Source of the DNA: an uncultured Ruminococcus sp.
Lineage (GTDB): Bacteria > Bacillota > Clostridia > Oscillospirales > Acutalibacteraceae
Assembly (NCBI GenBank): GCA_900543095.1
Contig: UQQD01000001.1
Location: 1 to 64,000, forward strand
Length of the DNA: 64,000 bases
Direction of reading: 5' to 3'
Positions 59,892 through 64,000 of the stretch are shown here, piece by piece. The translations under genes and the position numbers were made by a program. Within the stretch, counting starts at the first letter, position 1. Every line of letters begins with the position of its first letter. The notes under the pieces were generated by a model. The model had not been told where the DNA came from. It saw nothing but the letters and a program-made list of their open reading frames with translations, and searched no databases.

Positions 59892-60962
59892 TCAGTTTGT
59901 TCTATATGATTTGAGTGTAAACAAAAAGCATATCGCAACCCCGACAAGCACGATTCCGGAAATTATACTGCCGCCGAAAATTCCTGCACTTTGAACTGTC
60001 GAACTTGAAAAAACCGCAGCTTCGGTCGGAAACAAAAGAATTCCGATATGTGTAAGCAATGCGGTTATTGCACCCTGAATAATTCTTGTGACGAAAAATA
60101 GGAGCTTCTTAGGCTTTACGCTTCCCAATGCCGAAAAAATCTGAAAGTGCACGCACAATCCGCCAAAGCCTATTGCAAAAGCGACGAGTTCAACGGGACT
60201 GTTTTGAGAAATATTTTTTACCGCCGTACAAACTTCCAGCAGGCAGTACATAAGACTTTTTGTACCGCTGTCAACTGTAAGTTCTCCCAAAATAGCCGTA
60301 TAAGCCGAGAAAATCACAACAAAGGCGCAGATGTTGAGCATACCCTTTGAGCTGTCTGCGGCGGCTTCGACAAGCGCCGACGAAAACGGCAGGGGAGTGT
60401 TCCTGCTTGCGGACAGGGAATTATAACTCGCCTTATTTTTATCAAAAAAGTTTATTGCAATGCCGAGAATAACGACAGACAGCATCTGCGACACAAGAAT
60501 TATCAAGCCTAATTTTTCGTTTTGGTACAGCGATGTCCCCACAAAATTTACGATGAACCCCGGTCCTGCACAAACCGCAAACAGTGCCGCCTTTTCTGAC
60601 TCTTTTTCACTTACCGCACCGCATTTTTTCAGTGCGGAGATCCCTCTTGCGCCCACGGGATAACCGCCTATCATACTCAGCAGGATTATCGGTGCAAAGC
60701 TGCCGTTAAGACCGAACAGCACGCTTGTCAGTTTGCCAAACGGTTTGCCTATCTGCTGAGCCAAACCGCTTTTTATCAAAAAGCTTGCCGCCGCCATAAA
60801 AGGAAACAGCGACGGAATCAAAACATTAAAACAAAAACCGATTCCGTTTTGTGCGCCGTTTGAACAGCTTTCCGGAAAAATCAGCAGCAAAGCGCACAAC
60901 GCAAGAACCGCAAGTGCTTTTACCGCAATCTCTGCTTTATGCAGAACCGCATTAACATACAT
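59892..60962 (-). CDS. ylbJ: Sporulation membrane protein YlbJ
   Basis: The 356-residue protein has about nine membrane helices. ALLLIFPESCSNGAQNGIGFCFNVLIPSLFPF and MIGGYPVGARGISAL match YlbJ, a nucleoside-recognition-type membrane protein needed for spore cortex formation in Bacillus. The ATG at 60962 follows GGTGAT; a GTG three codons earlier is an alternative. asnB lies 19 bases downstream. Confidence 0.9.
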   Translation of the reverse strand: MYVNAVLHKAEIAVKALAVLALCALLLIFPESCSNGAQNGIGFCFNVLIPSLFPFMAAASFLIKSGLAQQIGKPFGKLTSVLFGLNGSFAPIILLSMIGGYPVGARGISALKKCGAVSEKESEKAALFAVCAGPGFIVNFVGTSLYQNEKLGLIILVSQMLSVVILGIAINFFDKNKASYNSLSASRNTPLPFSSALVEAAADSSKGMLNICAFVVIFSAYTAILGELTVDSGTKSLMYCLLEVCTAVKNISQNSPVELVAFAIGFGGLCVHFQIFSALGSVKPKKLLFFVTRIIQGAITALLTHIGILLFPTEAAVFSSSTVQSAGIFGGSIISGIVLVGVAICFLFTLKSYRTN

Positions 60963-61034
60963 ATCAATCACCGATAATATATATGATTAAATTCGCATAA
61001 AAATAAATATGAAATTAAATTGGGAGAGATTTTT

Positions 61035-61301
61035 TTGAAAAAGAAGAACAGTGACAAAGCACCCCACCGACAGCCTGCAGGTCTTGATATGGGTTCAGCT
61101 CCGCTCATTGAAATGCTCGGCAACAGAAGGATAACGCTTGAAGGCTCAACAGGTATATTATTATATGAAAGTGACAATATTAAAATCAACACCAACAAAA
61201 TGGTCGTTTCATTTTTTGGCAGAGGACTTTGCGTGCGATGTATTTCAAGCTCCTGCGTTGAGATTGAGGGCTTTGTCGGCAAAATTGAGTTTCTGACATG
61301 A
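61035..61301 (+). CDS. yqfC: Sporulation protein YqfC
   Basis: The 88-residue protein of the YabP/YqfC family has IEMLGNRRITLEGSTGILLYE and INTNKMVVSFFGRGLCV. The TTG start has GGGAGAG six bases upstream; an earlier TTG overlaps that site. YqfC and YqfD are made in the forespore or mother cell under SigE-type control in Bacillus. yqfD follows by nine bases. Confidence 0.92.
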   Translation: MKKKNSDKAPHRQPAGLDMGSAPLIEMLGNRRITLEGSTGILLYESDNIKINTNKMVVSFFGRGLCVRCISSSCVEIEGFVGKIEFLT

Positions 61302-61310
61302 GGTGACTGT

Positions 61311-62489
61311 ATGCTTGTTGGATTTGTAAGGTTTTTCAGAGGTTGGGTGGAGTTTTCAACATACGGAAAATTCCCCGAAAGACTGCTTAATATTACTTCA
61401 CGCTACGGCATTAAATTATGGGACGCCAAACCCGTAAGCGGAGGGCTTGACGTCTCAATGTCGGTCAGCGATTACCGAAAAATAAGACGTATTGCAAAAA
61501 AGGCAAGAGTCAGGACAAAAATAACAAAAAAGCACGGCTTGCCTTTTATTGCGGCGAAGTATAAAAAAAGGATTGGCTTGCCCATAGGCGCACTTCTCGG
61601 AATAGTGATGCTTCTTGTGCTCTCAAACTTTATATGGTCAATAAGCATTACGGGAACGGAAACCGTAAGCGATACACGGCTTCTTGAGGTGCTTGCCGAA
61701 AACGGTGTTGATATAGGCAGGTACAAGAATAATCTTGACGCAAAGAAGATAAAACGCGACGCCTTGCTTGAGGTTGACGAGGCAGGTTGGATGAGTGTAA
61801 ATATAACCGGCAGTCTTGTATCTGTTGAGGTAAAGGAGAAGGCGCAGAAGCCTGAAATAAATCAATTTGTTGCTCCCTGTAACGTTAAGGCAAAATGCGA
61901 CGGCGTTATAACGGATATAAATGCAAAAAACGGCGAAACGGTCGTGAAAAAAGGCAGCGGTGTTACCAAGGGCGACCTGCTTGTGAGCGGAACATTGCTT
62001 ACCAAGCTTGAAACCACACGTTATGTCCACGCCGAGGCGGAGGTTTATGCCGACGTTATTTCTGATAAGGAATTATCATTGCCCGTAAGCTTTGATTATT
62101 ATTCTCTTACAGAAAATAAAACCGACAGGAACCGTCTGAAATTTTTGTGGCTTGAAATTCCGTTTTCGATTTCATTTTCGTCTTATGAAGACTCGGCTTA
62201 TTCCGAAACCGCAAGGAATATTTGTGCAAACGATGTTGCCCTGCCTATGCAGATAAAAACCGAAACCGCATATGAAGTACAACATTCGCAGGTAACGCTT
62301 GACGATGAGCTTGCTCAGCAGGTGTTTGACAATCAGATGCTGCTATATGAAGTGTTTGAAAAGGGCGGAAGCAGAGTTGTGAGTAGAAATATTTCGATGA
62401 GCACCGATGAAAACTTCTTTCACTGTATGATAGATTATGTTTTTAATGAAAATATCGCACAGAGCGTTGAATTCAGCGTGACAGAATAG
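61311..62489 (+). CDS. yqfD: Sporulation protein YqfD
   Basis: The 392-residue protein has an N-terminal domain of about 90 residues, one membrane helix (about 98-118, PIGALLGIVMLLVLSNFIWSI) and a long extracytoplasmic part with repeated beta segments. YqfD is a late-sporulation/cortex-stage membrane protein. GAGGTG precedes the ATG. yqfC-yqfD is the conserved order, but phoH, often next, is not present. Confidence 0.92.
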   Translation: MLVGFVRFFRGWVEFSTYGKFPERLLNITSRYGIKLWDAKPVSGGLDVSMSVSDYRKIRRIAKKARVRTKITKKHGLPFIAAKYKKRIGLPIGALLGIVMLLVLSNFIWSISITGTETVSDTRLLEVLAENGVDIGRYKNNLDAKKIKRDALLEVDEAGWMSVNITGSLVSVEVKEKAQKPEINQFVAPCNVKAKCDGVITDINAKNGETVVKKGSGVTKGDLLVSGTLLTKLETTRYVHAEAEVYADVISDKELSLPVSFDYYSLTENKTDRNRLKFLWLEIPFSISFSSYEDSAYSETARNICANDVALPMQIKTETAYEVQHSQVTLDDELAQQVFDNQMLLYEVFEKGGSRVVSRNISMSTDENFFHCMIDYVFNENIAQSVEFSVTE

Positions 62490-62536
62490 TCCGTTTGTGG
62501 TAAAATAAGATGAATGTAATAAAAGCTGGTGATTTT

Positions 62537-63310
62537 GTGAGAATACTTTGCATAGGCGACGTTGTAGGAAGCATAGGGTGCGAATTCCTGCGAAAAAAGC
62601 TTCCGACTTTGAAAAAGGTAAAGGGCTTGGATTTTGTGATATGCAACGGCGAAAATTCCTCCGACGGCAACGGGATAACCCCTGCGTCGGCAAAATTTTT
62701 GTTTGACAGCGGAGTTGATGTGATAACGCTTGGAAATCATACCTACAGAAGAAAAGAAGCCTATGAGTTTTTAGATGAAAACCCGTTTGTTGTTCGTCCG
62801 TCAAATTTTCCCGAAAAACTTGCGCCCGGTGTCGGAATACAAAATATAGATACGGGGCGCAGAACGATTTCGGTTATAAACGTAATGGGTAATATGAGTA
62901 TGGACAATAACCTTGACTGCGCCTTTGAAAGTGTTGATAAAATGCTGTCAAAGGCAGAGAGCCGGATTGTGATAGTTGATTTTCACGCTGAAACTACGAG
63001 CGAAAAACGAGCTATGGGCTATTACCTTGACGGCAGAGTATCCGCAATTTTCGGAACGCATACTCACGTCCAAACCTCCGACGCCCAGGTATTGCCGAAC
63101 GGCACGGGATATATAACCGATGTCGGAATGACCGGCACGATACATTCGGTTTTGGGTGTAAAAACAGAAATAATCATAAACAAGCTGAAAACAAAGCTTC
63201 CCGCACGCTTCGACCTTGCAAGCGGAGAGTGTAAAATGGAATGTGTTATATTTGATATTGAAGACAAGAGCGGAAAGTGTACGTGTGCCGAAAGCCTGCG
63301 TATAGAATGA
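62537..63310 (+). CDS. ymdB: YmdB-type metallophosphoesterase
   Basis: The 257-residue phosphodiesterase acts on cyclic nucleotides in Bacillus, where it influences biofilm and motility choice. RILCIGDVVGSIG carries the first metal aspartate, NGENSS, TLGNHTYRR, VDFHAETTSEK and GTHTHVQTSDAQ carry further ligands. The GTG start at 62537 follows GGTGA; an ATG nine codons earlier is without a site. Confidence 0.93.
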   Translation: MRILCIGDVVGSIGCEFLRKKLPTLKKVKGLDFVICNGENSSDGNGITPASAKFLFDSGVDVITLGNHTYRRKEAYEFLDENPFVVRPSNFPEKLAPGVGIQNIDTGRRTISVINVMGNMSMDNNLDCAFESVDKMLSKAESRIVIVDFHAETTSEKRAMGYYLDGRVSAIFGTHTHVQTSDAQVLPNGTGYITDVGMTGTIHSVLGVKTEIIINKLKTKLPARFDLASGECKMECVIFDIEDKSGKCTCAESLRIE

Positions 63311-63367
63311 CCTAAAATACCTAAATAACAGTTTTGAACTTGTGATAATACAAATTTATTTTTGCTA

Positions 63368-63396
63368 TTGCAAATTCAAAGCAGAAATTGTATAAT
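63368..63396 (+). promoter_or_regulatory. Promoter of the DAK2-domain gene
   Basis: TTGCAA (63368-63373), 17 bases, perfect TATAAT (63391-63396). The ATG follows about 45 bases downstream. Confidence 0.7.
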
Positions 63397-63440
63397 ATAC
63401 TATGTCTGAAAATATATCTTTTAGAGAAGGATGTGCGTTT

Positions 63441-64000
63441 ATGATAAACGGCGAAATATTAAAGCAGGCAATAATCTCAGGTGCAAATAATATCAATGCA
63501 CAGAAGGAACATATTAACGATCTGAATATCTTCCCCGTGCCCGACGGCGATACGGGAACAAATATGACAATGACGATTTTGGCGGCTGCAGATGCACTTT
63601 CCGATTATGACGGTGCAGACGCAGGAGAAGTTGCCGAGATAACCGCTTCATCAATGCTGAGAGGAGCAAGGGGCAATTCCGGTGTAATCACGTCTATCCT
63701 GTTCAGGGGATTTTCTCAGGGACTCAAGGGTATGCAGGAGGTCAACGGCAAAAACCTTGCCGCTGCGCTCGGAATAGGTGTTGACGGCGCATACAAGGCT
63801 GTTATGAAGCCTGCCGAGGGTACTATCCTCACGGTTGCAAGAATGGCTTATGAAGCCGGCGTTGAGGCGGCAAAGGAAAATTCCGAAGCTGTGTTTGTAT
63901 GGCAAAAAATCTGTGACAAGGCTAATGAGGCTCTTGCAATCACCCCCGAACTTTTGCCCGTGCTCAAAAAGGCAGGAGTTGTTGACGCAGGCGGAAAGGG
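63441..64000 (+). CDS. fakA: DAK2-domain protein FakA/YloV-like, 3' truncated by window edge
   Basis: The first 186 residues are visible, and the frame is open to the window end. It begins with MINGEILKQAIISGANNI and contains the DAK2 ATP-binding stretch NIFPVPDGDTGTNMTMT and RGARGNSGVITSILFRGFSQG. FakA is the kinase subunit phosphorylating fatty acids bound to FakB in Firmicutes. AGAAGGA precedes the ATG. The C-terminal part is outside the window. Confidence 0.92.
   Translation, partial: MINGEILKQAIISGANNINAQKEHINDLNIFPVPDGDTGTNMTMTILAAADALSDYDGADAGEVAEITASSMLRGARGNSGVITSILFRGFSQGLKGMQEVNGKNLAAALGIGVDGAYKAVMKPAEGTILTVARMAYEAGVEAAKENSEAVFVWQKICDKANEALAITPELLPVLKKAGVVDAGGK

Overview
The window is a chromosomal segment of a low-to-moderate GC, spore-forming Clostridia bacterium, most like the Oscillospirales/Ruminococcaceae. 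The main indicators are sporulation genes (yqfC, yqfD, ylbJ, a SpoIIIE/FtsK translocase), Firmicutes-type arrangements (ylxM-ffh-rpsP-khpA, DUF177-rpmF, tepA near spoIIIE), frequent TTG starts behind strong GGAGG sites, TTGACA-17-TATAAT promoters, and a surface leucine-rich-repeat protein ending in a type I dockerin, the docking module of gut cellulosome/amylosome systems. No species is claimed.

Layout. 1-4.9 kb: 3' part of aspS followed by gatCAB (tRNA-dependent amidation). 5.1-5.6 kb: a GNAT acetyltransferase with a small ORF remnant behind it. 5.7-15.3 kb (minus strand): an aromatic block, transcribed aroE-aroK, then aroF-tyrA-aroB-aroA-aroC-pheA, then trpB2; aroD/aroQ is not here. 15.5-21.2 kb: acpP, then a TetR regulator with an MMPL/RND transporter and a YhgE-like secreted repeat protein. 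21.3-26.1 kb (minus): trpEGDCF under a Trp-specifier T-box; no trpA and no canonical trpB in the window. 26.2-29.4 kb: two small membrane proteins and the LRR-dockerin protein. 29.5-31.9 kb (minus): ylxM-ffh-rpsP-khpA. 31.9-37.4 kb: a membrane/coiled-coil protein, ldh, and a GtrA/flavoprotein/glycosyltransferase operon. 37.7-46.6 kb: a tRNA-Leu half-gene plus an intact tRNA-Leu, DUF177-rpmF, der-plsY, HIT, a phosphoribosyltransferase, comEC-holA-RNase M5-like. 46.6-55.6 kb: a CNNM/CorC-like protein, tepA, uppP, ftsK/spoIIIE, a YgiQ-type radical SAM protein and a ComEC-like metallo-beta-lactamase. 55.7-64 kb: tyrS, mscL, a PAP2 phosphatase, asnB-ylbJ, yqfC-yqfD, ymdB and the start of a DAK2/FakA protein.

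The genes are mostly housekeeping. The most interesting signals are in leaders. (1) aroF and trpB2 share a promoter-plus-leader module: a hairpin followed by a conserved tract, starting at exactly the same distance from the -10 box. (2) The gtrA operon has a leader whose first and last bases pair in an 11-of-12 helix enclosing about 126 nt and beginning at the predicted transcription start. (3) tepA has a comparable leader closed by a 10-bp helix at its predicted start. (4) tyrS starts with a 5'-terminal hairpin. A promoter-driven 5' half of a tRNA-Leu precedes the intact tRNA-Leu. ComEC carries a C-terminal domain without the metal-binding motif, while a separate ComEC-like lactamase elsewhere keeps it.

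All calls come from reading the sequence and recalled family knowledge. No database search or folding program was run.
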